Origin: Saprospiraceae bacterium | GTDB lineage: Bacteria; Bacteroidota; Bacteroidia; Chitinophagales; Saprospiraceae | Length of the DNA: 64,000 nucleotides | Assembly: GCA_016714985.1 (NCBI GenBank) | Contig: JADKBS010000015.1 | Location: 124,001-188,000, forward strand | Direction of reading: 5' to 3' | Shown: positions 1 through 8,965 of the stretch, one piece after another | Numbering within the stretch: the stretch's first letter is position 1 | How the letters are laid out: each line of letters starts with the position of its first letter | Position numbers and translations under genes: made by a program | The notes under the pieces: model-generated | What the model was told of the DNA's origin: nothing | Seen by the model: only the letters and a program-made list of their open reading frames with translations | The model's database searches: none

Positions 1-486
1 CTACTTTTTGGCGATATCAATGTTGGAATAGACGCAAAAATCAGCAATAATTTCAGCCTTGGCGCCACCGCTGGCTACGGAAAAGGCGACCTTTGGGGCC
101 TAGTGGACAGCCGCCAATCGATACTTGGCACACTTACTGGGAAGTATTATTTTAGCCCTAAGCATGGTGCAGATGGTTTTTATGTGAATGGGTTTGGTCG
201 GTACACCAACCGGAACTTACAAGCCAGCTACAAAAACGATCCTGAAAATGTTGGACGCAAGGGCGAATTCACACGCCAGCAAGTAGGCATCGGTTTTGGC
301 TTGGGTTACAAGGCCATTTCCAACAAAGGCTTCGTTTTCGACATCGGTACTGGGATTGGGAGGTCGGTATTTAGCCACAACAGTACAAACTACGATGAAA
401 ATGAATATAAAATACCGGAATTCTTTAGGACAATGGGGTATTTCCGGATTGGCCTTGGCTATCGCTTCGGAATGGACAAGGAATAA
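1..486 (+). CDS. Outer-membrane beta-barrel protein, C-terminal part
   Basis: The reading frame is open from the left edge of the window, so the gene starts outside it. The visible 161 residues alternate polar and hydrophobic positions with many Gly and aromatic residues, as in outer-membrane beta-strands, and the chain ends in a typical last strand (FRIGLGYRFG) followed by MDKE. This is the pattern of small porin-like barrels common in Bacteroidota. The barrel call rests on composition only; no substrate or family can be named. A strong hairpin terminator follows 29 bp after the stop. Confidence 0.65.
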   Translation, partial: LLFGDINVGIDAKISNNFSLGATAGYGKGDLWGLVDSRQSILGTLTGKYYFSPKHGADGFYVNGFGRYTNRNLQASYKNDPENVGRKGEFTRQQVGIGFGLGYKAISNKGFVFDIGTGIGRSVFSHNSTNYDENEYKIPEFFRTMGYFRIGLGYRFGMDKE

Positions 487-514
487 GGAACACATTTCAA
501 CCAATAAAACCATT

Positions 515-553
515 CGGCTTCCCCACTTTTTGTTCGGGGAAGCCGTTTTTTTT
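515..553 (+). terminator. Rho-independent terminator after the barrel gene
   Basis: A perfect 10-bp stem (515-524 with 536-545), an 11-nt loop and a run of eight T at 546-553 lie just downstream of the barrel gene. Confidence 0.85.
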
Positions 554-608
554 GCAAAAAATTTGGGTTATAGACTTATCTCACCTATCCCCTAAGCACA
601 GACCCACC

Positions 609-616
609 TATCTTTG
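609..616 (+). promoter_or_regulatory. Bacteroidota -7 box upstream of serC
   Basis: TATCTTTG matches the Bacteroidota sigma-ABfr -7 consensus TAnnTTTG. A transcript starting a few bases downstream would exclude an in-frame start at 614 and supports the serC start at 701. No clear -33 TTTG is seen at the expected distance. Confidence 0.45.
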
Positions 617-700
617 CCCCCTCAAAAAAAAATCAGTGGCCCGACCCGGCTGGCAAGACCTAACCACAGCCCCGTGCCACTTCATATGTCTCATGTTTTT

Positions 701-1771
701 ATGAAAAAGCACAATTTCAGCGCAGGCCCAGCCATCCTTCCACAATCGGTCATGCAAGAAGCTGCACAGGCATGCATCGAGTTCAACGGCATGGGCATGT
801 CCATCCTTGAAATATCCCACCGCAGCAAGCAGTACGATGCCGTGGTGGCCGAAGCGGAGAGCCTCGTTCGGGAAATCGGCGGCTTCGACGACCGCTTCGC
901 CGTGCTCTTCCTCGGTGGGGGCGCCAGCACCCAGTTCGCCCTTGCCCCCATGAACCTGCTCAAGGACGGCGAAAAAGCCGGCTATGTGGACACTGGGGTT
1001 TGGGCCAACAAGGCCATCAAAGAGGCCAAGCTGTTTGGCAATGTGGAAGTGCTGGCCAGCAGCAAGGATAGCAATTACACCTTCATCCCCAAAGGCTACG
1101 ACATCCCGTCCGATGCTGCCTACCTCCACCTGACGAGCAACAACACCATCTATGGAACGCAGTTGCACGAATTCCCCAAGTCGCCGGTTCCAATTGTCTG
1201 CGACATGTCCAGCGATATGTTCAGCCGTCCCTTTGATGCAGAGCAGTTCGGCCTCATCTATGCAGGTGCGCAGAAGAACATCGGCCCTGCGGGCGTAACG
1301 GTCGTTATTGTCAGGAAAGACCTTCTCGGTCGAAGTGGCCGAAAGCTCCCCAGTATGTTCGATTACAGCATCCACTCCGATAACGGCTCGATGTACAACA
1401 CCCCGCCCGTGTTCCCACTCTACGTGACCATGCTCACGCTGCGTTGGCTCAAAGCGGAGGGTGGCCTTACGGCAATCCAAAAGCGGAATGAAGAGAAGGC
1501 TGCCATCCTGTACAACGAGATTGACACCAACCCACTGTTCAAGGGCACGGTGGCCGTGGAGGATCGTTCGCTAATGAACGTCTGCTTCCTGCCTACCAAC
1601 CCTGAGCACGAGGAGCCGTTCATGGCCGCTGCGAAAGCCGCTGGCATTGACGGTATTAAAGGTCATCGCTCGGTTGGTGGCTTTAGGGCCAGCATCTACA
1701 ACGCTATGCCGCAGTCCAGTGTGCAAGTTTTGGTGGATGTAATGCGGGAGTTTGCGATGCAAAACGGTTGA
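701..1771 (+). CDS. serC: Phosphoserine aminotransferase
   Basis: SerC is the PLP enzyme that converts 3-phosphohydroxypyruvate and glutamate to phosphoserine and 2-oxoglutarate in serine synthesis; it also acts in pyridoxal phosphate synthesis. The N-terminus MKKHNFSAGPAILP is the classic family start. FLGGGASTQF (phosphate/substrate loop) and the PLP-lysine region YAGAQKNIGPAG are present, and the end has GHRSVGGFRASIYNA. From 701 the protein has 356 residues, the usual family length. The frame opens at 614, but that codon lies inside the -7 box; 686 is the only other reasonable start. No serA-like gene is adjacent. Confidence 0.97.
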   Translation: MKKHNFSAGPAILPQSVMQEAAQACIEFNGMGMSILEISHRSKQYDAVVAEAESLVREIGGFDDRFAVLFLGGGASTQFALAPMNLLKDGEKAGYVDTGVWANKAIKEAKLFGNVEVLASSKDSNYTFIPKGYDIPSDAAYLHLTSNNTIYGTQLHEFPKSPVPIVCDMSSDMFSRPFDAEQFGLIYAGAQKNIGPAGVTVVIVRKDLLGRSGRKLPSMFDYSIHSDNGSMYNTPPVFPLYVTMLTLRWLKAEGGLTAIQKRNEEKAAILYNEIDTNPLFKGTVAVEDRSLMNVCFLPTNPEHEEPFMAAAKAAGIDGIKGHRSVGGFRASIYNAMPQSSVQVLVDVMREFAMQNG

Positions 1772-1903
1772 AAGAAGACTTTAGACGGGAGGCATTAGAT
1801 TGGAAATGGTTTCAACCAAAAAGCAAGTCGCAATGTTTCTTGACAGTTTGGAGTTCCGTGCATGGCTCGTAACTTCTAACTCAAAACTCATAACTAACTC
1901 AAT

Positions 1904-2317
1904 ATGTATCCAATAGAACTTACAGCGCCCATGGCCGCTGAACTCAACAATATCGGCTTCCAGAGCCTAACATCCGCTGATGCGGTTGACCAAGTGCTCG
2001 ACAAACAGGAAGGTACGACGCTGCTGGTGGTCAATTCTGTTTGCGGCTGCGCCGCCGCCAATGCCCGCCCAGGCGTTGCTTATTCTTTGGCTGGTGAAAA
2101 AAGGCCAGACAATCTCGTAACTGTCTTCGCTGGCGTGGACAAGACGGCCGTGGAAAAGGCAAGGGAATACATGCTGCCTTATCCGCCATCCTCACCAAGC
2201 ATTGCCCTTTTCAAAGATGGCCGCCTCGTTCATTTTTTGGAGCGCCACCACATCGAAGGGCGCAGCGCCCAAATCATCGCAGATAACCTGAAGATGGCGT
2301 ACGAGCGGTTCTGTTAA
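1904..2317 (+). CDS. BrxA/BrxB family bacilliredoxin
   Basis: This 137-residue protein belongs to the YphP/YqiW (DUF1094) family. Members are small thioredoxin-fold proteins that reduce mixed disulfides with low-molecular-weight thiols in the cytoplasm. The CGC redox motif is visible in NSVCGCAAANARPG, and the family end PSSPSIALFKDGRLVHFLER is present, as is the typical start MYPIELTAPMAAEL. It lies 132 bp after serC on the same strand. Bacilliredoxins were defined with bacillithiol; whether this organism makes that thiol cannot be told from the window. Confidence 0.93.
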   Translation: MYPIELTAPMAAELNNIGFQSLTSADAVDQVLDKQEGTTLLVVNSVCGCAAANARPGVAYSLAGEKRPDNLVTVFAGVDKTAVEKAREYMLPYPPSSPSIALFKDGRLVHFLERHHIEGRSAQIIADNLKMAYERFC

Positions 2318-2324
2318 TTGCTGG

Positions 2325-2485
2325 ATTGTTTTATTGTTGGCAACTATATAGGAGGGTGTGGGAGGAGAGAAAAAATGAATTTTTTTCTCTCTCCTCCCAC
2401 ATTTTTGGGTGTTTTTTTTTGGGAAAATTTTTCAATTTTTCCCAAAAAACACCCCCTGCTAAATAGTTACTAACAATCAAACAAT
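2325..2485. repeat. Nested inverted-repeat element between convergent genes
   Basis: Outer arms (about 2325-2356 and 2452-2485) are imperfect inverted repeats. Inside them sit two further hairpins: 2357-2375 with 2381-2401 (2-nt bulge) and 2407-2427 with 2437-2454 (3-nt bulge), each with A/T tracts. It can act as a bidirectional terminator for the convergent bacilliredoxin and LysE genes. Its size and nesting are more like a small palindromic element. The right arm overlaps the LysE stop codon. Confidence 0.7.
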
Positions 2486-3106
2486 TTCAAGCATTTTCAG
2501 CACCTGAAACACCCCAAAGCCGATTAGCAGCAAGCCGATAGACTTGTTGACCCATCCCGTAATCTGTTCCGATTTGCTCAAAATCTTCGCCCCGAGCAGG
2601 GCATAGCAAACCAATAAGGTGAACGTGCCACCTGCGACGCCCAATGCAAATGCAATGACATGTGGGTTGTCCTTGACCATTATGCCGTTCGTGGTCAACA
2701 ATGTGGCATAGAAAATCCAATAAGGAATTACCATTAGGTTCAGGGAACTTATTCCCACGCCACGCATGAAGTCGCCCCGTTTGCTGGGCTTTTCTTCGCT
2801 TTCGGCGATATTGGGCTTCGATTTAGCGAAGAACATGAAGAATATGCCCCCCGCAAAAAACACTACGGTAGCGACGGTTTGAAAAATTCGCTCCACACTG
2901 GGGTTTTCATTGAACAACCATGTGAATTTAAGGGCAATAAACACTTGTACCAGTTCCACCAAGGCAGCACCAACGGCGGTGATGATGCCGTGTGCCAGTC
3001 CCTTGCGGATGGCCGTGTGTGCGACCGTCATGTTAATCATGCCGAAGGGCAAGGAGCCGATGAAACTCAGGCCAAAAGCGATGAAGAAATGGGTAAAAAA
3101 GGACAT
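2477..3106 (-). CDS. LysE family transporter
   Basis: This is a 209-residue integral membrane protein of the LysE/RhtB exporter superfamily, which exports amino acids or related small molecules across the inner membrane. The N-terminal helix with GSLPFGMINMTVAHTAIRKG is the conserved family region. About six hydrophobic segments follow, with a charged loop around residues 95-105 (KSKPNIAESEEKPSKRG). The last codons and stop lie in the right arm of the 2325-2485 palindrome. The substrate cannot be inferred. Confidence 0.88.
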   Translation of the reverse strand: MSFFTHFFIAFGLSFIGSLPFGMINMTVAHTAIRKGLAHGIITAVGAALVELVQVFIALKFTWLFNENPSVERIFQTVATVVFFAGGIFFMFFAKSKPNIAESEEKPSKRGDFMRGVGISSLNLMVIPYWIFYATLLTTNGIMVKDNPHVIAFALGVAGGTFTLLVCYALLGAKILSKSEQITGWVNKSIGLLLIGFGVFQVLKMLEIV

Positions 3107-3111
3107 TTAAA

Positions 3112-3180
3112 AGAAATTAGGAAATTGGAGAAATTGGGGAATTGGGGAATAATTTCTCAATTTCCCAATTTCCCCATATA
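3112..3180. repeat. AATTTCCC-word inverted repeat
   Basis: A purine-rich run of GAAATTGG-type words (3113-3148) is followed by the complementary AATTTCCC words (3150-3175), able to form an imperfect hairpin. The 14-mer AATTTCCCAATTTC at 3159-3172 recurs exactly at 4197-4210 and 4223-4236, at the other end of the ATP-grasp gene. Confidence 0.65.
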
Positions 3181-4224
3181 ATTTCTATAAACCCGTAGCC
3201 GCTCTATGCCTTCGTTGAGGCTCATTGGTACTACTTGTTTGTCAGCTTGCTTTTTATAGATTTGATGAATAACTTTCCAATGCCGGTAAACATCCCGGTA
3301 TTTTTTCCAAAGCGGATATCGAGGGTCGTAGATATGTGCTGGCTCGCCTCCGATGCCGTTGAACTCCACGGCCTTGAACTCGCCTGTGTTGCGCAAATGT
3401 TCGATGCTCTGGCACTTTAGGTCGAAGCGGCCATAGTGGATACCATCCATTTGCGAGAGCACCACCTCGAATGCCTGTGTCAGCGGTGGGTCAATATAAT
3501 GGTTGCCGTTTAGGAACATGGTGCCTCGGCAATGGTTGCCGATGGGTTCGAGTTCGAGGGATTGGCCTTCGGGAAGGACTTGGCGCATCAGCGCTGGGTT
3601 TTCCTGCTCGAAGCGCTCGATTTGCAGGCTTGCCCGGACGTTGCATTCCATTAATTGGCGGATGGTGGAATGGCCGTCGCCCTTGACTTTGAGTGTTTCT
3701 TTTACGCAAATGGAGGTGACGTACACCTTATTGCTGTCCGGCAAACGATGGCAAAGCACAGCCAGTTCGAGCGGCATGTCAACAAAGCCTTGCAACAGGA
3801 AATCAATCGGGTTGGTTGAAGCATATTCCATTAATTGAGCCTCGTCCTTGATTTTAGTAACCAGCAGCCCACGCTCACCCACGTCCGGTTTGGCGATGAT
3901 GGGCCAATCGGTCAAACCCACCTCTCGCATTCTATGTATAATTAATTGAAAATCAGTTCCTTTTTTGACAAAGATGGTGGGCGGGATATAGCTGTTCGGA
4001 ATGCGCTTCAGGATGTTGAACTTGCTCTCGCCCCACATCCCACCTGTTTCAATAGCGGGGTTCACGGCGCTGAAAAAGAAAAGTCGCCTCGCCCTAAGGG
4101 CGAACCATGCCACAATCATGACCAAAGGCAAGTTGGCAGCCCAAAGAGGCCAATACTCCCAGTTGGTCCACTTTATCCAAAAATTCTTGATAGCTGAATT
4201 TCCCAATTTCTCTGATTTCCTCAA
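3157..4224 (-). CDS. Membrane-anchored ATP-grasp protein (D-Ala-D-Ala ligase-like)
   Basis: This 355-residue protein has an N-terminal hydrophobic segment (about residues 18-42, WPLWAANLPLVMIVAWFAL) and then an ATP-grasp fold. WPIIAKPDVGERG is the ATP-binding lysine strand, and GRFDLKC and KAVEFNGIGGEPAH are the metal-binding acidic strands. The family forms amide bonds between carboxylates and amines; the substrate is unknown here. The frame opens with TTG at 4224 inside a short repeat. No ATG precedes the family-typical WIKWTNWEYWP region, so either TTG is used or the repeat has displaced the start. The last residues and stop also come from a copy of the same repeat. Confidence 0.8.
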   Translation of the reverse strand: MRKSEKLGNSAIKNFWIKWTNWEYWPLWAANLPLVMIVAWFALRARRLFFFSAVNPAIETGGMWGESKFNILKRIPNSYIPPTIFVKKGTDFQLIIHRMREVGLTDWPIIAKPDVGERGLLVTKIKDEAQLMEYASTNPIDFLLQGFVDMPLELAVLCHRLPDSNKVYVTSICVKETLKVKGDGHSTIRQLMECNVRASLQIERFEQENPALMRQVLPEGQSLELEPIGNHCRGTMFLNGNHYIDPPLTQAFEVVLSQMDGIHYGRFDLKCQSIEHLRNTGEFKAVEFNGIGGEPAHIYDPRYPLWKKYRDVYRHWKVIHQIYKKQADKQVVPMSLNEGIERLRVYRNYMGKLGN

Positions 4225-4236
4225 TTTCCCAATTTC
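4197..4236. repeat. Two copies of AATTTCCCAATTTC
   Basis: The 14-mer occurs at 4197-4210 and 4223-4236, covering the first codons of the ATP-grasp gene and touching the stop codon of the MOSC gene. The same word is at the other end of the ATP-grasp gene (3159-3172). Confidence 0.7.
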
Positions 4237-4711
4237 AAATCAACCGCACCTTATCCCCTACCCGAATCTTGCCGCTCTTCACTACCTTGCAGCAGATGCC
4301 GCCATGGCCCCGCATGGCGTTGTAGCCGCCCTCACCTAGGTTTTCTTCCATTCTGGAACAGGGTTCGCAAGGGCCTGTCATTTCAAGCTCAGCCTCCCCT
4401 ATTTGGAATTGCTGGTCCTTGAAGGCGAGCAAGTTCACGCCGCTCACTACGATGTTGCGGCGGGTGAGGGCAGGGTCGAGTACCTCTTGGCCCATCATGT
4501 ACGCCACCCCGGCGAGGTGTTCCGCCTGTATGAGCGTCACCTGCCGATTACCACTGCTGCCACTATAATGGTCACCGACGAGACCCTTCCCTACTACAGC
4601 TTCCAAGGCTTGCATTTCTTGTGGTTCTACTCTCGGGCCTGGCCTAACACTTAGGTATTCCACTTTCCCGACTTGCGGGATGCTGCGCATGAGTTCTTTG
4701 ATATAGCTCAT
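4235..4711 (-). CDS. MOSC domain protein
   Basis: From ATG 4711 the protein has 158 residues. MOSC domains act in molybdenum cofactor sulfuration or as sulfur carriers, often as single-domain proteins. Visible family features are the start GKVEYLSVRPGPR, the glycine-rich GLVGDHYSG, RQVTLIQAEHL, the RRNIVVSGVNL segment and the conserved cysteine in GPCEPCSRME. The frame continues 22 codons upstream, but that stretch runs into the GTTGATAAGG repeats, so 4711 is preferred. It shares strand with the Rof-like gene upstream, but a hairpin-rich spacer separates them. Confidence 0.92.
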   Translation of the reverse strand: MSYIKELMRSIPQVGKVEYLSVRPGPRVEPQEMQALEAVVGKGLVGDHYSGSSGNRQVTLIQAEHLAGVAYMMGQEVLDPALTRRNIVVSGVNLLAFKDQQFQIGEAELEMTGPCEPCSRMEENLGEGGYNAMRGHGGICCKVVKSGKIRVGDKVRLI

Positions 4712-4717
4712 TTTTTT

Positions 4718-4840
4718 GTTGATAAGGGTTGATAAGGACTTATATGGTAATCGCTCCCGCCGCCAAATTGTGTGCATAGTTGATGAGGTTAATAAAGGTT
4801 GATAAAAGGTTGATTATCAACTTCATCAACCCTTGTCAAC
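4718..4840. repeat. GTTGATAAGG tandem and inverted repeats
   Basis: GTTGATAAGG is repeated at 4718-4737. Related words GTTGATGAGG and GTTGATAAAAG follow at 4779-4813, and the complementary TTATCAAC/ATCAACC/GTCAAC words at 4814-4840. The right part forms a hairpin that can serve as terminator for the Rof-like gene, whose stop lies in it. Confidence 0.6.
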
Positions 4841-5096
4841 AATAAGATGCCAACACCTTGCCGCCTACGCTGACCAATCGGTCGAGGCGAATTTCAGTGC
4901 CGTCCGGCAAAAGTAGAAATTCCTCGCCGTTGCGGGTGTATAGGTCTTTTATTGCTTCGCAAATAGTGGTCTCAAAATCGTTGGCCACGGTGGTGTTTGC
5001 AAGGTTTCGGTAAGTGATTTCGACAGGCTGGTGCCGCAGTGCAAAAAGCTCCAGTTCGGAGTGGAAGTCGCAGGAGATGGGCTGGTAGGTTTTCAT
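4836..5096 (-). CDS. Rho-binding antiterminator (Rof/YaeO family)
   Basis: From ATG 5096 this is an 86-residue protein. Its start, MKTYQPISCDFHSELELFAL, lines up with the E. coli Rof start (TYQPINCD...DNLELA), and the C-terminal EIRLDRLVSV matches the family's ELRLDKI segment. Rof binds the primary RNA site of Rho and inhibits Rho-dependent termination. The frame is open for 29 codons further upstream, but those run through the palindromic terminator of GH97 and have no family match. Recognition is from memory of the Rof sequence. Confidence 0.82.
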   Translation of the reverse strand: MKTYQPISCDFHSELELFALRHQPVEITYRNLANTTVANDFETTICEAIKDLYTRNGEEFLLLPDGTEIRLDRLVSVGGKVLASYC

Positions 5097-5159
5097 GCTG
5101 CACAAACGATAATCAGGATTGATTGGTTGAGATGCCTTGGGGAAAAATTTTGGGGCAGT

Positions 5160-5192
5160 AGTCAGGCGGTGACTTCGAGTCACCGCCTGACT
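5160..5192. terminator. Perfect 15-bp hairpin after GH97
   Basis: Positions 5160-5174 pair perfectly with 5178-5192 around a 3-nt loop (TCG). It lies 24 bp past the GH97 stop on the minus strand and upstream of the Rof-like gene, as expected for a terminator. Confidence 0.7.
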
Positions 5193-5215
5193 TGGACAAA
5201 TCCTTTGATTATCAA

Positions 5216-7353
5216 TTACTTATACGCCTTATAAATTTTGCCATCCCCCTCCGTCAACAACTGAACCCGCACCGCAGCGCCACCGCCAGCAGCGAGTTTT
5301 AGCTTCAATACTGTTTCCTTGGTCACCAAATAAGAATTGATTTGATAGGCCATTGGGTTTTTCTCCCAGTGTGCATCAGTGGCATCAGCGTAAATGGTGG
5401 CGACGTAGGGCGTTTTTTCATCCAAAAAACTGAGCGGCAGCGCAGCCGTGCGGGCGTTTTCGTCAGTGATGGCCCCGATGAACCACTCGTTCTGCATTTT
5501 GGCCTTGCGGGCAATGGAAAGGTAGTCGCCCGGTTCGGCTTCGAGGTAGCGGGAGTCGTCCCAGTCCACTGCTACATCCTTGATGAACTGGAAAGCGTCG
5601 AGGTGCTGCTCGTAGATTTCAGGGAGGTCGGCGGCCATTTGCAGCGGGCTATACATTGTGATATAGAGCGCCAATTGCTTCGCAAGGGTCGTGTGCACCT
5701 GCTCTTTTTGTTCGGGTCAAAATAGTTCATCTTGATTTGGAAAATGCCCGGCGTATAGTCCATCGGGCCGCCCATCAGGCGGGTGAAGGGCAGGATGGTC
5801 TCGTGGTCGGGCGGGTTGCCGACGCTCCAGGCATTGAACTCGTTGCCACGGGCCGCCTCGCAAGCCAGCCAGTTGGGGTAGGTGCGGTGCAGGCCGGTGG
5901 GGCGCACGGGTTCGTGGGCATCGAGCATGATTTGGCGCTCGGCGGTCTTGGCGGCCACCCGGTTGAAGTGGTTCACCATCCATTGTCCGTCGTGGTGCTC
6001 GCCACGGGGGATGATGCGGCCCACATAGCCCGTTTTCACGGCGTCGTAGTTGTATTTTTTCATCACATCATACGCCTTGTCCATCCAGCGCTCGTAGTTG
6101 GTCACGGAGCCGCTCGTCTCATGGTGCATGATGATTTTCACGCCTTTTTGCTTCGCATATTTGGATAGCTCCGCAATGTCGAAGTCGGGGTAAGGCGTCA
6201 CGAAGTCGAACACGTCCTCTTCCCATTTACCAAACCAGTCCTCCCAGCCCGTGTTCCAGCCCTCTACCAGCACGCCATCAAAGCCGTGCTCTGATGCAAA
6301 ATCAATATAGTCCTTTACCCGCTTGGTGGTGGCTCCGTGTTTGCCGGAAGGTTTGAGCGTGGCGAGGTCCCAGGTGCTGGCGCTTTGTGTGCCCGCATAG
6401 TCCCAAGTGGACTTCCCAACGTGCATTTCCCACCAGACGCCCACGTATTTCGTCGGTTTTATCCAGGTAACATCCGTGATTTTGCTCGGCTCGTTCAGGT
6501 TCAAAATCAGGCGGGAGGCTAGGATATCCGTTGCCTTGTCCGCCACGATGATGGTGCGCCAAGGGGTGTGGCAGGGCGCTTGCAGGTATGCCTTGTTGCC
6601 GACGGCATCCGGCACGAGGTGGGAAGTCAGCTTGAAATTGGCCTTATCAATCTCCAAGTTCATCGCCGGGTAGTTGACCAATGCCGCCTCGTGGATATTG
6701 AGGTAAAGGCCGTCCGCCGATTTCATCATCAGGGGCGTCTGCACGAAGTTGGCGCCGATGGCCGTGCGGGCGTGGATTTCGTTGGCAGCGCCACCCACGA
6801 GGCCGTTCACCTCGCTCAGCTTGGAGGTGTTGTAGGCAAATTCGTTGGAGTCGTAATCGCCGGGAATCCAGAACGTCTTGTGGTCGCCCGTGAGGTCGAA
6901 CTCGGTCTTTTCATCGGAAACGATGAAGTGGACAAGGCCTGCCTGCCCAGGGAATTCATAGCGGAAGCCCAGCCCCTCGTCATACAGCCTAAACCGGATG
7001 ATGAACAGGCGGTCGGGCACGGCGGCTTGCCGCAGCGAAACGGCCAGTTCCTTGTAACGGTTGCGGATGCTGCGGCTTTCGCCCCAAACGGGCATCCATG
7101 TTTCATCGAAAGCCGATGAGTCAATTTTTGCGATGGAAAAACCCTTGTCGAATGAGGGTTGCTCTTTCAGCAGGACGGCCATTCGGCTCGGCTGCACGAC
7201 CTCTTTTTTGTTGAATGCGAGCCGATAGGTCGGTTCGCCCGCAGCGTTCAGGGCGAAGGTCAGGGTTGTTTTGCCGTTGGGCGAAAGGATGGATTGGGAA
7301 GAAGCCGTAATGACAATAAACAGTGAGGCAAGAATAAAGGTAAGTTTGCGCAT
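5216..7353 (-). CDS. GH97 glycoside hydrolase, SusB-like (one frameshift)
   Basis: This is a secreted or periplasmic family 97 alpha-glycosidase. From ATG 7353 there is a signal peptide (MRKLTFILASLFIVITASSQ), the N-terminal beta-sandwich and a (beta/alpha)8 barrel with GFDGVLVEGWNTGWEDW, VKTGYVGRIIPRGEHHDGQ and MLDAHEPVRPTGLHRT. The PRGEHH glutamate and the lack of a VKVDF aspartate fit the inverting, SusB-type alpha-glucosidase group. The frame breaks at a five-T run (5705-5709); one more T restores DPNKKEQVHTTLAKQLALY, and the C-terminal domain continues to 5216. Restored length is about 711 residues, normal for the family. A -7 box (TATTTTTG, minus strand) is at 7369-7376. No susC/susD genes are adjacent. 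Confidence 0.92.
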
Positions 7354-7408
7354 GGTTGTGATTTTGGGCAAAAATAGCTGTATGGCAGGAATGTCTCTTT
7401 GATAAAAC

Positions 7409-8554
7409 TCACCTCACATTAAATTCAGGAACAGCCCAAAAACGGTTCGGGTTATTGGTTTTATAGTCAACGATGGTCATGCCGGAACGCTGGCTTTTCC
7501 GTTCGCTCCGCTGCGGCGTTTGCTGAAGGCCATCCAAAGGCAATAGCTCAATATATTCCACTTTCTTGCCGTCCACTGGTGTCTCTGTATCATATTGACT
7601 AACTATGGGGCATTGCAATCGGTACAGGTTTTTGGCCATGTACTCATATAGATATTCTTCTTTGGTGGTAGAGGTTATATGGTTCCAGTTGGCATCGGGA
7701 TTCAGGATGAGGGGCCTGCCGTCAATCAACCGTTGGCGCACCTCCTCGATGCTCAACAAGGTGCCCTTTTCATCCATCACATAGGCGTCGTTGGTGGGAT
7801 CCATCCACAGCCATTTTCCTAAATCCTTTGACCAAACCATGTTGATGACATGGCAATCCTGAAAGACCGAGTCCTTTGGCATGCAGGTAATATACCTCGA
7901 CTTAAAGCCCATCGCCAAGTAGCATTCGTTCAGCACCGTGGCCAAACCTCGGCAATTGAGGCCCCTGTTTTCTTTTTTACAGGTAGCAATCATGCTCATG
8001 GCGTTCATGACGGTGGGGTTATTGTGGTTGCCATCGTGCGGCACGAGGTCGTGAATCCAGTGCATCAAATTGATGATTTTTGAAACTTCGTTGCCCTTAC
8101 CTGCAATGGAATCAAGCTTAAAGCCCACCCGTAGGGCGTCAAGGCTGTCGTCGAATGCGTAATATCTAAAGTTAGGCAAGGGGCGGTCGTCTTTGACATT
8201 GTATTTGCCGGCCCCTTTCAACGTTTCCAAATAAGTAGGTTCGTGTCGGATTTGCGTCCAAGCCGAGTCCTTGCCGTTCAACAGGACGATGAAGTTGTGT
8301 ACTGCCCCTTTTTTCATCTTAAAACGGATGGAATCAGTATCGGTAATGAAGATGACATAGCCCGATTTTGAATTCGTGCTGTAAACATCAGGCTTTAGGT
8401 GCGGCATGATGGTCCAGCCGCCGGGGACGATTTCTTTGCCGTCCCGTATATGGATGAGAATGGTATCGGATTTTATGACGGGCATTTTTCGCTGAGCAAC
8501 GAGTTGGAGCGAGCAAAGGCAGAGCGCAAAGTAGAGCAATAGTAACTTCTTCAT
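7409..8554 (-). CDS. Secreted transglutaminase-like domain protein
   Basis: This 381-residue protein has a clear signal peptide (MKKLLLLYFALCLCSLQLVAQ). A transglutaminase-like core has the Cys in NCRGLATVLNECYLAMGF, the His in DCHVINMVWS and the Asp in KWLWMDPTNDAYV, which is the order of a Cys-His-Asp catalytic triad. Such proteins in Bacteroidota are papain-fold enzymes, often of unknown substrate, acting outside the inner membrane. The C-terminal 60 residues are basic and have no recognisable domain. It is upstream of GH97 on the same strand with a 55-bp gap. Confidence 0.85.
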   Translation of the reverse strand: MKKLLLLYFALCLCSLQLVAQRKMPVIKSDTILIHIRDGKEIVPGGWTIMPHLKPDVYSTNSKSGYVIFITDTDSIRFKMKKGAVHNFIVLLNGKDSAWTQIRHEPTYLETLKGAGKYNVKDDRPLPNFRYYAFDDSLDALRVGFKLDSIAGKGNEVSKIINLMHWIHDLVPHDGNHNNPTVMNAMSMIATCKKENRGLNCRGLATVLNECYLAMGFKSRYITCMPKDSVFQDCHVINMVWSKDLGKWLWMDPTNDAYVMDEKGTLLSIEEVRQRLIDGRPLILNPDANWNHITSTTKEEYLYEYMAKNLYRLQCPIVSQYDTETPVDGKKVEYIELLPLDGLQQTPQRSERKSQRSGMTIVDYKTNNPNRFWAVPEFNVR

Positions 8555-8644
8555 AATCCTAAAATAGTTGGTTCAAACGGAAAACGGGAAGGTAATCCAT
8601 GAAAGTATCTGTGTTAATTTTTTTTGTAGTGGGGCAATAGGGAT

Positions 8645-8683
8645 GGAAGCGATACGATGGCCCCAAGCCATCGTATCGCTTCC
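8645..8683. terminator. Perfect 17-bp hairpin in the spacer between divergent genes
   Basis: Positions 8645-8661 pair perfectly with 8667-8683 around loop CCCAA. It lies upstream of the divergent transglutaminase-like gene and the peptidase-barrel gene, so it is not at a gene 3' end; a role as terminator is uncertain, and it may be a REP-like element. Confidence 0.5.
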
Positions 8684-8965
8684 AAACTTTCACACAACTA
8701 TTAATGCCTTATTCCGTCTCCCTTGGTGATTTAAGTCATGGTTTTGTCACATTGTTTTGATTTAATTATTGACGGGAGAAAGCATGCCACATTTTAATGA
8801 ATTCTTAACCGATTTTAATACTTTCATAAGCGTTTTCAGTTGTCAAAACCCCTGTCTAACAGTTTGTAATTAAAGGGTTTTCGATTGAACACCCACCTAC
8901 TTAATTAACCATATCATTACCTGCTTATGAAGTAAAAATGACTTGACTAAAAATCAATGTTGACC
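8684..8965. other. Non-coding divergent spacer
   Basis: AT-rich sequence with no open frame of note. It presumably holds the promoters of the divergent genes at 8554 and 8966. The word GATTTAAGTCATG at 8730-8742 resembles the GATTTAGGTCA word found upstream of both CARDB paralogues (28599 and 33189). No convincing TAnnTTTG box was found close to 8966. Confidence 0.4.

Noticed and set aside
5216..7353. Polysaccharide utilisation locus around GH97
   Set aside because: No SusC/SusD-like pair, other glycosidases or ECF regulators are adjacent.
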